Assembly (NCBI RefSeq): GCF_004745525.1
Contig: NZ_RKLY01000001.1
Coordinates: forward strand, 1-64,000
DNA: 64,000 nucleotides
DNA from: Companilactobacillus suantsaicola
GTDB taxonomy: Bacteria > Bacillota > Bacilli > Lactobacillales > Lactobacillaceae
Direction of reading: 5' to 3'
Shown here: piece by piece, positions 26,248-36,224 of the stretch
Position numbering within the stretch: position 1 is the stretch's first letter
Layout: the number at the start of each line of letters is the position of its first letter
The notes under the pieces: model-generated
What the model was told of the DNA's origin: nothing
The model's database searches: none
The model's input: only the letters and a program-made list of their open reading frames with translations
Position numbers and translations under genes: made by a program

Positions 26248-27356
26248 TGACAAAAATGCGTATAATTGTTTCCGGTGGTGGTACCGGTGGTCATATCTAT
26301 CCAGCAATGGCTCTAATTAAGCGTTTAAAAGAACGAGACATGATTGAAGATGTTTTATACGTTGGTACAGAAAAAGGCTTAGAAAGCAAAATAGTCAAGA
26401 ATGCAGGCATTGCTTTTAAGACGATTGAGATTCGTGGATTTAAGCGGAAGTTGACCATAGAAAATGTCAAAGTAGTTGAATTGTTCTTGTCGAGCATCCG
26501 TAAATCAAAGAAGATTATCAAAGACTTTAAACCAGACATTGTTATCGGAACTGGTGGTTATGTTTCTAGTGCGATTGTTTATGCAGCACATGCGATGCAT
26601 ATCCCAACAGTAATTCATGAACAAAATACTATTGCTGGTGTTACGAATAAATTCTTGGCTCACTTTGTTGACAAGATTGCGATTGCCTTTCCAGATGCAG
26701 TTGATCAGTTTAGTGAGAAAAAGAAATTGGTCTTTGCAGGTAATCCTCGTGCCCAAGAAGTAGTCAATATTCAAAAAAATGATCGTTTGAAAGAATTTAA
26801 TTTAACGCCTGATAAACCAACCGTGATGATTTTTGGTGGTTCAAGAGGAGCCAAGCCAATTAACCTTGCGACTATCAGCGCTTTGGAAAAATTTGCGGCA
26901 ACGGATTATCAAGTTTTGTTTGTCACTGGTCGGGTCCATTACGACGGCGTGATAGAAAAAATTGATAAAAAGTACCTTAACTGTGCAAATATTGCCGTTT
27001 TACCATATATTGATAATATGCCGGAAATTTTACCTGATCTTAATTTAATCGTCGGTCGTAGCGGCGCTACAAGTATCGCGGAGATTACAGCATTAGGCAT
27101 TCCTGCAATCTTTATTCCGAGTCCTTATGTAACGCATGATCATCAAACGAAAAATGCTCAATCTGTTTCTAAAGTGGGTGCGGCCCGCGTGATAGCTGAA
27201 GCAGAATTGACGCCTGATTCACTTTTCAAAAATGTCGACGAGATCATGGGCGATAAGAAACTTCAAAGTGAAATGTCAGAGAAGTCGAAAAAAACCGGTG
27301 TTCCTGATGCCGCTGATCGCTTGATAAAAGTTCTAAGTGACTTGGTAAATAAGTAA
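26247..27356 (+). CDS. murG: UDP-GlcNAc transferase MurG
   Basis: Peripheral membrane glycosyltransferase converting lipid I to lipid II. 369 residues, GT-B fold, with the N-terminal glycine-rich loop SGGGTGGHIYPA, IGTGGYVS, and the C-terminal GGSRGAKPIN and SGATSIAEI-like RSGATSIAEITALG. AAGGGAG lies before the ATG. Position between murD and ftsQ is standard. Confidence 0.97.
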   Translation: MTKMRIIVSGGGTGGHIYPAMALIKRLKERDMIEDVLYVGTEKGLESKIVKNAGIAFKTIEIRGFKRKLTIENVKVVELFLSSIRKSKKIIKDFKPDIVIGTGGYVSSAIVYAAHAMHIPTVIHEQNTIAGVTNKFLAHFVDKIAIAFPDAVDQFSEKKKLVFAGNPRAQEVVNIQKNDRLKEFNLTPDKPTVMIFGGSRGAKPINLATISALEKFAATDYQVLFVTGRVHYDGVIEKIDKKYLNCANIAVLPYIDNMPEILPDLNLIVGRSGATSIAEITALGIPAIFIPSPYVTHDHQTKNAQSVSKVGAARVIAEAELTPDSLFKNVDEIMGDKKLQSEMSEKSKKTGVPDAADRLIKVLSDLVNK

Positions 27357-27365
27357 TGTAAGGAT

Positions 27366-28070
27366 TTGATGGTGTTGAAAAAAAGAATTAGGATAAGTAA
27401 AAATAGTCTGATATTTTTGATAGGCTTTATTATAGTTATCATTGCTTATTTTGGTTCACCTTTAAGTAAAGTCAGAAACATCAACGTTGAAGGTGTTAAC
27501 GACTTAGGCGCACAGCAAATCATCAATGCTTCAAAAGTAGATGATCATTCAGTTTTGCTGCATGTTTTGATACACCATAAGTCTATTGCGCAACAGACAG
27601 AAAAAAAGTTGCCATCAGTTGAGTCGGTCTCAATCAAAAGTCGAAACTTTCGTGACTTAACGATCAAAGTCAAAGAGTTTCCAACTTTAGGATTCATTTA
27701 TAAAAATGGTTCGTATTATCGAATTATTAAAAATGGGCAAGTTTTGAATCAAAAAATGAATGCACCGATTGGTAATTATCCAGTCTATAGCAACTTTGGT
27801 TCAAAACGTTTAAAGCAGATCTCAAAACTTTATGCTGATTTGCCAAGTAATGTCCAAACTAATATTTCTGAGTTTTATAACGCTCCAACTAAATTGAATC
27901 CGTATCGGATCAAGATTGATATGAATGATGGTAATAAAGTTGTTGCGGATATTCGTACGGTAAAATCCAAATTGAAGTATTATCCAGGTATGGCTGCCCA
28001 AATGAAAAAAAAGGGCGTTATAGATTTGGAAATTGGTGCCTATTCTCATCCGTATAAAGACAAGAAATAG
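27366..28070 (+). CDS. ftsQ: Cell division protein FtsQ/DivIB
   Basis: Bitopic divisome protein with a short cytoplasmic head, one membrane segment (about 13-30, SLIFLIGFIIVIIAYFG) and an extracellular POTRA domain (VRNINVEGVNDLGAQQIINA) followed by a beta domain. At 234 residues it is shorter than many DivIB proteins because both tails are short. The exact start is open: TTG 27366, ATG 27369, GTG 27372 and TTG 27375 are all in frame behind AGGA; the last two have better spacing. Confidence 0.9.
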   Translation: MMVLKKRIRISKNSLIFLIGFIIVIIAYFGSPLSKVRNINVEGVNDLGAQQIINASKVDDHSVLLHVLIHHKSIAQQTEKKLPSVESVSIKSRNFRDLTIKVKEFPTLGFIYKNGSYYRIIKNGQVLNQKMNAPIGNYPVYSNFGSKRLKQISKLYADLPSNVQTNISEFYNAPTKLNPYRIKIDMNDGNKVVADIRTVKSKLKYYPGMAAQMKKKGVIDLEIGAYSHPYKDKK

Positions 28071-28090
28071 GTTTAATATAATCATATTTG

Positions 28091-28099
28091 TGTTAAAAT
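28091..28099 (+). promoter_or_regulatory. Possible ftsA promoter, extended -10
   Basis: TGTTAAAAT lies 20 bases after the ftsQ stop and 48 bases before ftsA, in the only sizeable gap of this part of the cluster. It would give ftsAZ a promoter of their own. Confidence 0.45.
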
Positions 28100-28146
28100 T
28101 TTTTAGTGAATAGATTTTTTCTAGGTAAGGGAGGCTGCCACGATTA

Positions 28147-29475
28147 ATGGACAATTCAGAGTTTTTTGTAGGTCTTGATATTGGTACAAATTCGATAAAA
28201 GTAGTGGTTGCTGAATCGTCAGATGATCGTTTAAGTATCGTCGGCGTTGGAAGCGAACGATCACAAGGAGTTAGCCGTGGCGTTATAGTCGATATAGATA
28301 AAGCTGCGGGTGCTATCAAACGGGCTGTTAAGCGAGCTGAAACACAAGCAAATATTTCGATTCGTGACGTTGTAGTCGGTATATCGGCTAATATGTTACA
28401 GATTGAAAAATGTCAAGGGATGATTGCCGTAGGTTCTTCATCTAAGGAAATTACAGAAAATGATGTCAGACAGGTTATGCTGGCAGCTATGGTTCAAAAC
28501 TTACCCAGTGAGCGAGAAGTAGTTTCTTTAATTCCCAAGCAATTTTCTGTTGATGGATTTAATAATATTCGTGATCCACGCGGTATGATCGGTGTTCGTT
28601 TAGAGATGAACGGAATTATCTATACCGCACCAAAGACAATCGTCCATAATACTAAAAAGGCGATTCAAAAAGCAGGATTGAATATTATCCACAAAGTGAT
28701 TTCACCGATGGCCTTGAGCCAAGTTGTTTTGAATGACGGTGAAAGTGATTTTGGAGCTGTAATTATTGATATGGGAGCAGGTCAAACGACTGCTTCGGTT
28801 GTCCATGATCATAACTTGAAATTATCGACTGTTGATTTTGAAGGTGGAGATTACGTCACACACGATATTTCCGTCGTTTTAAATACTACAGTCGAGAATG
28901 CTAATCAGTTGAAGCTTTATTATGGTAACGCGTCATCAGCAAAATCTTCTAAAGAAGAAAACATTAATGTTGAAGTAGTTGGCAAGAGCGAACCAGTTAT
29001 GATTTCAGAAGAATATCTTTCTGAAATTATTGAAGCAAGATTGGAACAAATTTTTACAAGACTTCAAGCACCACTTGAGGATGCTGGTGCACTGTCTCTT
29101 CCTGGTGGTATTGTTTTAACAGGCGGAGTGGCTGCAACACCGAATATTGAGGATCTAGCAAAGAGAATATTTGATGTGAAAGTAAGAAGCTATGTACCGA
29201 CACAGATGGGTATGAGGTATCCTTCATATTCATTAGGTTTAGGTTTGGTTACTTATGCTTCAAGGTTGAATGATATTGGTGTGATTGCCGATAACGTCGT
29301 CAATGGTGCAGTTGTAAATCATAATCAACAAGTACCAAAGACACCTGTCGATCCAACGCCTCAACCACAGCAACCACAACAGCAGCCAAAAGAATCTGAG
29401 GAACAGACTTCTGAGGAACCAAAACCAAAGAAGACATCTAAACTCAAAGACTTTTGGAGTAAGTTTTTTGATTAA
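28147..29475 (+). CDS. ftsA: Cell division protein FtsA
   Basis: Actin-like protein that tethers FtsZ to the membrane. 442 residues with the actin phosphate loop VGLDIGTNSIKV, the SHS2-containing 1C subdomain and LTGGVAATPNIEDLA. A proline- and glutamine-rich linker (about 395-425) leads to a C-terminal amphipathic helix (KLKDFWSKFFD), the membrane-targeting sequence. GGGAGG lies 13 bases upstream, somewhat far. Directly before ftsZ. Confidence 0.96.
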   Translation: MDNSEFFVGLDIGTNSIKVVVAESSDDRLSIVGVGSERSQGVSRGVIVDIDKAAGAIKRAVKRAETQANISIRDVVVGISANMLQIEKCQGMIAVGSSSKEITENDVRQVMLAAMVQNLPSEREVVSLIPKQFSVDGFNNIRDPRGMIGVRLEMNGIIYTAPKTIVHNTKKAIQKAGLNIIHKVISPMALSQVVLNDGESDFGAVIIDMGAGQTTASVVHDHNLKLSTVDFEGGDYVTHDISVVLNTTVENANQLKLYYGNASSAKSSKEENINVEVVGKSEPVMISEEYLSEIIEARLEQIFTRLQAPLEDAGALSLPGGIVLTGGVAATPNIEDLAKRIFDVKVRSYVPTQMGMRYPSYSLGLGLVTYASRLNDIGVIADNVVNGAVVNHNQQVPKTPVDPTPQPQQPQQQPKESEEQTSEEPKPKKTSKLKDFWSKFFD

Positions 29476-29522
29476 ATAAAAAGTAAATTATAATAACAAT
29501 TTAAACTAGGAGGAACTCCTTA

Positions 29523-30761
29523 ATGGAATATACTTTAGACTCAACCAATAATAAGGGAGCGGTAATTAAAGTTATCGGTGTTGGTGGCGCCGGTGGTAAT
29601 GCCGTAAATCGAATGGTGGAAGCAGGCATCAAAGGTGTGCAATTCATCGCCGCTAACACTGACGTTCAAGCGCTAGAAAGTTCTAACGCTGAAACAAAAA
29701 TTCAATTAGGACCTAAATTAACTAGAGGGTTAGGTGCTGGCTCAAATCCCGAGGTTGGCCAAAAAGCCGCTCAAGAAAGTGAAGAAGCCATTAAAGAGGC
29801 CCTTGAGGGCGCAGATATGATCTTTGTTACCGCCGGAATGGGTGGTGGTACTGGTACTGGTGCAGCACCAATTGTTGCCAATATTGCTAAAGAAAGTGGT
29901 GCCTTGACTGTTGGGGTCGTAACACGTCCGTTTGCTTTTGAAGGAGCTAAACGTTCTCGTTTTGCTGCTGATGGTATTACTGAACTTAAAAAAGATGTTG
30001 ACACTTTAGTTATCATTTCTAACAGTAAGTTACTTGAAATCGTTGATAAGAAAACACCAATGGGTGAAGCCTTCAGTATTGCTGATGATGTTTTACGTCA
30101 AGGTGTTCAAAGTATTTCTGATTTAATTACTTCACCAGGATTTGTTAACTTGGACTTTGCCGATGTTAAGACCGTTATGTCTGATCAAGGATCTGCCTTG
30201 ATGGGTATTGGTACTGCTAACGGTGAAAATAGAATTACCGAAGCTACTAAGAAGGCTATTTCTTCACCATTACTTGAAGTTTCAATTGATGGTGCTAAAC
30301 AAGTTCTTCTTAATATTACTGGTGGTCCTGACTTGTCGCTATTTGAAGCTCAAGATGCAGCGCAAATTGTTTCCGAACAAGCTACATCTGATGTTAATAT
30401 TATCTTTGGTACTTCCATCGATGATACTTTAGGTGATCAAGTTAAGGTTACGGTAATTGCTACAGGCGTTGAAAGTGAAGATAAGAAGCGTGAGCCTTCA
30501 AGACGTCCACTAAACAATCCTCGAGCTACGTTGAACAACAATAATAATGCTCAACAAAAAGCTCCAGAACAAGCCAAGAAACCGGAAACTTCAAATGATC
30601 CGTTGGCTGATTGGGACATCAATCGTGAAGCTTCTAAGTCTAAAGATGTTACTGGTGAAAAAGGTGATTTTGAAATTTTCCAAAAACCAGAAACTATTGA
30701 TTTAAGCGATGATGATGACGATTCAACTCCACCAATCTTTAAACGTCGTAACAACAAATAA
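29523..30761 (+). CDS. ftsZ: Cell division protein FtsZ
   Basis: Tubulin-like GTPase forming the cytokinetic ring. 412 residues with the GTP-binding signature GGGTGTG at 107-113, T7 loop [11 protein letters not shown], a variable Asn/Gln-rich linker at about 325-375 and the conserved C-terminal peptide (TPPIFKRR) that binds FtsA, SepF and EzrA. CTAGGAGGAAC gives a very strong ribosome site, in keeping with high expression. Confidence 0.98.
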   Translation: MEYTLDSTNNKGAVIKVIGVGGAGGNAVNRMVEAGIKGVQFIAANTDVQALESSNAETKIQLGPKLTRGLGAGSNPEVGQKAAQESEEAIKEALEGADMIFVTAGMGGGTGTGAAPIVANIAKESGALTVGVVTRPFAFEGAKRSRFAADGITELKKDVDTLVIISNSKLLEIVDKKTPMGEAFSIADDVLRQGVQSISDLITSPGFVNLDFADVKTVMSDQGSALMGIGTANGENRITEATKKAISSPLLEVSIDGAKQVLLNITGGPDLSLFEAQDAAQIVSEQATSDVNIIFGTSIDDTLGDQVKVTVIATGVESEDKKREPSRRPLNNPRATLNNNNNAQQKAPEQAKKPETSNDPLADWDINREASKSKDVTGEKGDFEIFQKPETIDLSDDDDDSTPPIFKRRNNK

Positions 30762-30775
30762 AGGGAGATTTTCTT

Positions 30776-31180
30776 ATGGCATTTGAAAAGTTAAGCAGTT
30801 TTTTTGGAATTAATGATGAAGATGATCTTGAAGAGAACAAGGTCGATGCTCCAGTCCAAAAAAATTATTCAAATAATGAAAAGGTCGTTTCTATGAGCGC
30901 TGCTAGTGAGAGTCGAAGTGCAGTCAACAGTAAGATTGCAATTTATCAACCAAGAGTTTACTCAGATGCAAAAGTTATCGCTAAACAACTTTTGAATAAT
31001 AAAGCTGTAATCGTTAATTTCAACAATGTCAACGATGAACAATCAAAGAGAATCGTAGATTTCTTAACTGGTACTATCTTCGCTTTGAATGGCGAAATCA
31101 AACGTGTTGGAGAAAAGATCTTTCTTTGCACACCACCGAAGTTTGAAATCGATGGAAGCATACCAGATATAAACGAATAG
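30776..31180 (+). CDS. sepF: Cell division protein SepF
   Basis: Membrane-binding FtsZ-associated protein. 134 residues: N-terminal amphipathic helix (MAFEKLSSFFGI), acidic linker, and a C-terminal SepF core (YQPRVYSDAKVIAKQLLNNK..VDFLTGTIFALNGEIKRVG). Follows ftsZ as usual; together with ftsA it offers two membrane anchors for FtsZ. Confidence 0.95.
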   Translation: MAFEKLSSFFGINDEDDLEENKVDAPVQKNYSNNEKVVSMSAASESRSAVNSKIAIYQPRVYSDAKVIAKQLLNNKAVIVNFNNVNDEQSKRIVDFLTGTIFALNGEIKRVGEKIFLCTPPKFEIDGSIPDINE

Positions 31181-31196
31181 TTAGTCGAGGAAAGAT

Positions 31197-31463
31197 ATGG
31201 ATCGAATTTTAAGTGGATTACCATTTATTATTGGGACGGCATTTGAGTTATACGAATTTATTTTGTTCGTATACTGTTTAATGTCATTTATACCGTCACT
31301 TTATGGTTCTAGCTTTGGAAGGTTTGTGGCCTCTTTGGTTAATCCATTGTTAGATCTAATTAGAAAAGTTATTCCTACAACGATAGGATTTCTAGATTTT
31401 TCTCCAATAATTGCTATTATCTTAATTCAATTATTGCAGAAAGTGATATTTATGATAATTTAA
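31197..31463 (+). CDS. YggT family membrane protein
   Basis: An 88-residue protein with two hydrophobic regions (about 10-35 and 62-88) and the YggT pattern FIPSLYGSSFGRFVASLVNPLLDLIRKVIP. The role is unknown, but the gene is found with sepF and ylmH in many Firmicutes and is linked to division or osmotic stress. Confidence 0.88.
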   Translation: MDRILSGLPFIIGTAFELYEFILFVYCLMSFIPSLYGSSFGRFVASLVNPLLDLIRKVIPTTIGFLDFSPIIAIILIQLLQKVIFMII

Positions 31464-31464
31464 A

Positions 31465-32259
31465 ATGGAAAATAAAAATGGAGTCGTAGGTGGAGGTTAT
31501 TTCCGGCCTGAAGAAAAACCGTTTATCGATAAGATGAGCGATATCTTGTTGAAGGCACAGACGATGTATACTCCACAATTAACGGATTTTTTGAATTTAC
31601 GAGAACAAACAATTTTAAATAATCTGATTAATAAGTATGATGACTTATTTGTACATTATTTTGGTGGTTATCATAACGCTGAAAGAGTCAGGGGAATTAT
31701 TGCTCCTGACTATTTTGTGCCTCAAGAATCAGATTATCAGGTGTCAGTGTTAGAGATTCGCTATCCAGAAAAGTTTGCTAATTTACATCATGGACAGATT
31801 CTCGGTTCCTTAACTGGATCTGGAGTAGATCGTGATCGATTTGGAGATATCATCACCGATGGACAAAATTGGCAATTTTTCATGTTTAAATCAATGGTTC
31901 CCTTTATTGAGGAACAAGTGAAAAAAGTTGGTCCGTTTAAAGTTCATATACTGGAAAAGAATTTTAAAGATTTATTGTTGCCTAAAGACGATTCGACCGA
32001 TGAAACAGTGAGTGTGCAGTCACTACGATTGGATACCATTGTCGCCACGGTTTACGATATGTCACGGCAAAATGCTAAAACATTAGTCGAACACGGACAA
32101 GTACAAATTAATTGGGCTGTGAATAAAAATGCCAGTTCATTTATTACAATTACTGATACACTTAGTGTAAGAGGTTTTGGTAGAATAAGAATCAATGACA
32201 TTTTAGGACGGACAAGAAATAGTAAATATCTTCTTAGTGTCAATGTGATTAAGAAATAG
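31465..32259 (+). CDS. ylmH: YlmH family RNA-binding protein (S4 domain)
   Basis: 264 residues with an N-terminal alpha/beta domain and a C-terminal S4 domain at about 185-245 (LDTIVATVYDMSRQNAKTLVEHGQVQINW). In Bacillus the YlmH family acts on the ribosome in rescue of stalled peptidyl-tRNA; here the call rests on sequence pattern and position between yggT and divIVA. It starts one base after the yggT stop. Confidence 0.9.
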   Translation: MENKNGVVGGGYFRPEEKPFIDKMSDILLKAQTMYTPQLTDFLNLREQTILNNLINKYDDLFVHYFGGYHNAERVRGIIAPDYFVPQESDYQVSVLEIRYPEKFANLHHGQILGSLTGSGVDRDRFGDIITDGQNWQFFMFKSMVPFIEEQVKKVGPFKVHILEKNFKDLLLPKDDSTDETVSVQSLRLDTIVATVYDMSRQNAKTLVEHGQVQINWAVNKNASSFITITDTLSVRGFGRIRINDILGRTRNSKYLLSVNVIKK

Positions 32260-32271
32260 GGGCGTGAAGTT

Positions 32272-33009
32272 ATGGTATTGTCACCAGTAGAGATACATGA
32301 TAAAGAATTTGATAGCAAATTTAGAGGCTATGACCGCGACCAAGTGAATGAATTTTTGAAGCAAGCAGCCCAAGATTACAATTTAGCTTTGCAAAAAAAT
32401 GCTGAACTGGAAAAAGAACTTAAAGATACAACTGACCAATTGAAATATTTCACTGATATGAAAGATGCTTTGAATCAATCAATTTTGGTAGCTCAAGAAG
32501 CTGCCGAAAAAGTTAAGACTGAATCGGAGCAAGAAGCACAAATTATCGTTGAAGAGTCACAGAAAAAGGCGCGTGACTTGTTGAATCAATCAACCCAGAA
32601 GTCAAATCAGATTTTGCAAGATGCTTCTGAACGGGCTCGTCAAGTGACGATTGAAACGGATAATTTGAAGAAGTCAGTCAGTTCCTTTAGAAAAGGTTTA
32701 CAAGGAATGTTGCAACAACAGTTGGATATGGTTGACAATCCAGAATGGTCAAAACTTGATGATGGAACTTCAACTGAAAAATTGAAGGAAAAAGTTGGTG
32801 GACAAGGGTTTGATACTAATCCAAGTAATCAGGCTGAACAATCAAATCCTGAAAATCAACAAGATACGGTTTTCAAGAACGACCAAATGAATTATAATAA
32901 CAATATTCAAGAAGATCAGTCTGGCGAATCTTATACGATCAATCATCAACAAAATGAACCAACGTTTAATTTTAAAGATGATCAGACAAAAGATACTTCG
33001 AGTAATTAA
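32272..33009 (+). CDS. divIVA: Cell division protein DivIVA
   Basis: Curvature-sensing coiled-coil protein of poles and septa. 245 residues: conserved N-terminal membrane-binding domain (SPVEIHDKEFDSKFRGYDRDQVNEF), coiled coils to about residue 150, and an Asn/Gln-rich, low-complexity tail of about 80 residues that is not conserved and likely disordered. Last gene of the division cluster; the ileS T-box begins within a few tens of bases of its stop. Confidence 0.94.
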   Translation: MVLSPVEIHDKEFDSKFRGYDRDQVNEFLKQAAQDYNLALQKNAELEKELKDTTDQLKYFTDMKDALNQSILVAQEAAEKVKTESEQEAQIIVEESQKKARDLLNQSTQKSNQILQDASERARQVTIETDNLKKSVSSFRKGLQGMLQQQLDMVDNPEWSKLDDGTSTEKLKEKVGGQGFDTNPSNQAEQSNPENQQDTVFKNDQMNYNNNIQEDQSGESYTINHQQNEPTFNFKDDQTKDTSSN

Positions 33010-33033
33010 AAGACTTAGTACTTAAATGTTTGT

Positions 33034-33166
33034 TTTTTTCAGCGAGCTAGTGTTGGTGTGAGACTAGTAAAACTATTTTAGGTATATCAACTTTTATACA
33101 ATTTATGTGATTTACCAATAGGTGGTATAGCGATAACTCGTCCTAAATTGGATGAGTTTTTTTTAT
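33034..33166 (+). promoter_or_regulatory. T-box leader (isoleucine) upstream of ileS
   Basis: The T-box core AGGTGGTATAGCG lies at about 33119-33132. Upstream, AGCGAGCTAGTGTTGGTG with ACTAGT forms the stem I AG-GAG type hairpin and GGTATATCAAC supplies the specifier AUC (33086-33088) followed by A, an isoleucine codon. The leader is compact. Uncharged tRNA-Ile should allow transcription into ileS. Confidence 0.88.
33135..33165 (+). terminator. T-box terminator of the ileS leader
   Basis: AACTCGTCC and GGATGAGTT form a nine-base-pair stem with a loop of six bases, followed by seven T's; it is mutually exclusive with the antiterminator. Confidence 0.88.
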
Positions 33167-33184
33167 TTTAGAAGGGGTGGAAAA

Positions 33185-35962
33185 ATGCGAGTAAAAGACA
33201 CATTAAATTTAGGTAAAACTAAATTCCCAATGCGTGGTAATTTGCCAAACAAGGAAGCTGAGTGGCAAAAGGCTTGGGAAGATAACAAACTTTATGAACA
33301 AAGACAAAAATTAAACGAAGGTAAACCAACTTTTGAGTTGCTAGATGGCCCTCCATTTGCTAATGGTGACATTCATATGGGACATGCCTTGAACAAGATT
33401 TCAAAGGATATTATCGTTCGTTTTAAATCAATGGATGGTTTCCGTTCACCATATGTTCCTGGTTGGGATACTCACGGTCTTCCTATCGAACAACAACTTG
33501 CTAAAAAAGGTGTTAAACGTAAGGAAATGACAATGAGCGAATATCGCCAAATGTGTTACGAATTTGCTCAAGGTGAAATCGAAAAGCAAATGGCTGGCTT
33601 TAAACGTCTAGGTATTTCTGCTGACTGGGATCACCCATACATTACTTACCAAAAAGAATTTGAAGAAGCCGAGATCAAGGTCTTTGGTGAAATGGTCGAT
33701 AAAGGTTACATTTACCGTGGTAAAAAACCTGTTTATTGGTCACCATCTTCAGAATCAACCTTAGCTGAAGCTGAAGTTGAGTACAAGGATATCAAGTCAC
33801 CATCAATTTTCGTTGCTTTTAAAGTACGTGATGGCAAAGGTGTAGTCGATAGTGATGCCTCATTTATCATCTGGACAACTACTCCATGGACAATTCCATC
33901 AAATGAGGCTATCTGTGTAAATCCTAAGTTCATTTACGCTGAAGTTAACGCTGATGGTAAGAAATACGTTGTTGCTCAAGAAAGAATCCAATTTGTTCAA
34001 GAACAACTAGGCTGGGAAAATGTTGAAATTTTGAAGACTTTCAAGGGTGCGGAACTTGAAGGCTTAACAGCAACACATCCATTCTATGACCGTGAATCAG
34101 AATTAATTCTTGGTTTCCACGTTACTTTAGATGATGGTACTGGTCTAGTTCATACAGCTCCTGGATTTGGTGCTGATGACTTTGTTGTCGGTATGAAATA
34201 CAAGTTGCCTGTTTTCTCTCCAATTGATGCCCAAGGTCGCTTTACTGATGAAGTACCTGAATATCAAGGTGTCTTCTATGATGATGCTAATAAGATGATT
34301 ACTGAGCGTATGAAGGAAAATGGTTCACTTTTGAAGTTGAGCTTCTTCACTCACAGTTATCCACATGATTGGCGGACTAAGAAACCAGTTATTTTCCGTG
34401 CTACACCACAATGGTTTGCTTCAATCGATAAGTTCAGACAACAAATTCTTGATGCTATCGATAATATTGACTTTAAACCAGCTTGGGGTAAAACACGTCT
34501 TTACAATATGATTCGTGATCGTGGCGACTGGGTAATTTCTAGACAACGTGCTTGGGGTGTTCCATTGCCAATTTTCTATGCTGAAAATGGCGACCCAATC
34601 ATGACAAAAGAAACAGTTGACCATGTAGCTGAATTGTTCGGTAAGTATGGTTCTAATGTTTGGTTTGAAAGAGATGCTAAGGATCTTCTACCAGAAGGAT
34701 ATACTAACCCAGGTTCTCCAAATGGCAAGTTTACTAAAGAAACTGATATTCTTGATGTTTGGTTTGATTCTGGATCGGTTCACGCTGCGGTTGCTAAACA
34801 ACGTGATAACTTGACTTATCCGGCTGACTTGATTCTTGAAGGATCTGATCAATATCGTGGTTGGTTCAACTCAATGTTGGTAACTTCAATTGCGGCCTTT
34901 GGTCAAGCTTCTTACAAGTCATTGATGTCACAAGGTTTCACTTTGGATAAGAACGGTGTCAAGATGAGTAAATCACTTGGTAACGTCATTGCCCCTAGTG
35001 ATATTGAAAGACAATTCGGTGCCGAAATTATTCGTTTGTGGGTAGCTTCAGTTGATTCAAGTTCTGATGTGTCAGTTTCAGTTGACTCATTCAAGCAAGT
35101 TTCTGAAACTTACCGTAAGATCAGAAATACTATTAGATTTATGTTAGCTAATACAACTGATTTTGATCCAAAGACTAATGCTGTTGCTTACAATGATCTT
35201 CGTCCAGAAGACAAGTATATCAAGGTTAAGTTGAATGACTTAGTTAAAAATGTTTTGGCCGACTACGACAAATATGATTTTGCTGATGTTGAAAAATCAG
35301 TCGTCAGCTTTATCGTTAACGAAATGTCAACCTTCTACTTAGACTTTGCTAAGGATGTTGTTTATATTGATGCCGAGGATTCACATGCTCGTCGTTCAAT
35401 GCAAACAGTTATCTATGACGCAGTGGTTAAGTTAGCGAAAATGTTGACACCAATCTTGCCACATACGATGGAACAAGTTTGGGAATACCTCAAAGAACCA
35501 GAAGATTACGTTCAACTAGCTGAAATGCCAGAAGTTGAAGATATCCCTGATCAAGCAGAAATTCAAAACGATTGGGAAATCTTTATGAACTTTAGAGACA
35601 ATGTCTTGAAATCACTCGAAGTAGCTCGTGGTGATAAGATGATTGGTAAGTCACTAGAAGCTAAAGTAACAGTTCATCCTAGTGCTGAATTAAAGGCTGT
35701 CCTTGATAAGATCGACAGTAATTTCGGTCAATTGTTGATTGTTTCTCAATTTGAGTTAACTGATCAAGAATTAGACGGTGCTGATAAGTATGAGTTAGCT
35801 GATGTGCTCGTTGAAAAAGCTCAAGGAGACGTTTGTCAAAGATGTCGTATGATCAAGACTGATGTTGGCAGCGACAATGATTATCCAACATTCTGTGCTA
35901 GATGTGCTAAAATAGTTGCACAAGAGTATCCAGAAACAAAGTCAGAAGACTTTGATGATTAG
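33185..35962 (+). CDS. ileS: Isoleucyl-tRNA synthetase
   Basis: Class I synthetase charging tRNA-Ile. 925 residues from the ATG at 33185, which follows GAAGGGGTGG; an earlier in-frame start at 33152 lies in the terminator. HIGH is HMGH in [21 protein letters not shown] is in [11 protein letters not shown], and the C terminus carries the CxxC..CxxC zinc site (CQRCRM.., FCARCAK). The eubacterial-type sequence suggests mupirocin sensitivity, an inference only. Confidence 0.98.
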   Translation: MRVKDTLNLGKTKFPMRGNLPNKEAEWQKAWEDNKLYEQRQKLNEGKPTFELLDGPPFANGDIHMGHALNKISKDIIVRFKSMDGFRSPYVPGWDTHGLPIEQQLAKKGVKRKEMTMSEYRQMCYEFAQGEIEKQMAGFKRLGISADWDHPYITYQKEFEEAEIKVFGEMVDKGYIYRGKKPVYWSPSSESTLAEAEVEYKDIKSPSIFVAFKVRDGKGVVDSDASFIIWTTTPWTIPSNEAICVNPKFIYAEVNADGKKYVVAQERIQFVQEQLGWENVEILKTFKGAELEGLTATHPFYDRESELILGFHVTLDDGTGLVHTAPGFGADDFVVGMKYKLPVFSPIDAQGRFTDEVPEYQGVFYDDANKMITERMKENGSLLKLSFFTHSYPHDWRTKKPVIFRATPQWFASIDKFRQQILDAIDNIDFKPAWGKTRLYNMIRDRGDWVISRQRAWGVPLPIFYAENGDPIMTKETVDHVAELFGKYGSNVWFERDAKDLLPEGYTNPGSPNGKFTKETDILDVWFDSGSVHAAVAKQRDNLTYPADLILEGSDQYRGWFNSMLVTSIAAFGQASYKSLMSQGFTLDKNGVKMSKSLGNVIAPSDIERQFGAEIIRLWVASVDSSSDVSVSVDSFKQVSETYRKIRNTIRFMLANTTDFDPKTNAVAYNDLRPEDKYIKVKLNDLVKNVLADYDKYDFADVEKSVVSFIVNEMSTFYLDFAKDVVYIDAEDSHARRSMQTVIYDAVVKLAKMLTPILPHTMEQVWEYLKEPEDYVQLAEMPEVEDIPDQAEIQNDWEIFMNFRDNVLKSLEVARGDKMIGKSLEAKVTVHPSAELKAVLDKIDSNFGQLLIVSQFELTDQELDGADKYELADVLVEKAQGDVCQRCRMIKTDVGSDNDYPTFCARCAKIVAQEYPETKSEDFDD

Positions 35963-35974
35963 GAATGGTGAATA

Positions 35975-36190
35975 ATGTTCACAGGTAAAATTGTTAGATT
36001 TAATAAAAATCGTGGCTTTGGTTTCATAAATAATGGTGAAGAAGATATTTTCTTTTTTGCGGACTCAATTCTCAATCGAAATGACTTTTACATCAAAGAA
36101 GGTTTAGTCGCTACGTTTGAAATTGCACCAGGGTTCAAGGGACCACAAGCTGTTAATATAAATATCCAAGAAGAAGAAAGCGCTGAATAG
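35975..36190 (+). CDS. Cold-shock-domain protein, divergent
   Basis: A 71-residue single cold-shock domain. The RNP1-like stretch KNRGFGFI is conserved, while the RNP2 stretch reads DIFFFADSI instead of the usual VFVHFSAI, so the usual histidine is missing. It may bind RNA with altered preference. It lies 12 bases after ileS, so it is probably expressed from the same transcript under T-box control. Confidence 0.88.
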   Translation: MFTGKIVRFNKNRGFGFINNGEEDIFFFADSILNRNDFYIKEGLVATFEIAPGFKGPQAVNINIQEEESAE

Positions 36191-36206
36191 TGCTTTCTTT
36201 TTCTTT
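36176..36206 (+). terminator. Terminator overlapping the cold-shock gene stop
   Basis: GAAAGC (36176-36181) pairs with GCTTTC (36192-36197), followed by TTTTTCTTT. The left arm lies inside the coding sequence and the stop codon is in the loop. Confidence 0.7.
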
Positions 36207-36224
36207 GGCAGTGAGGGAAAAAAG

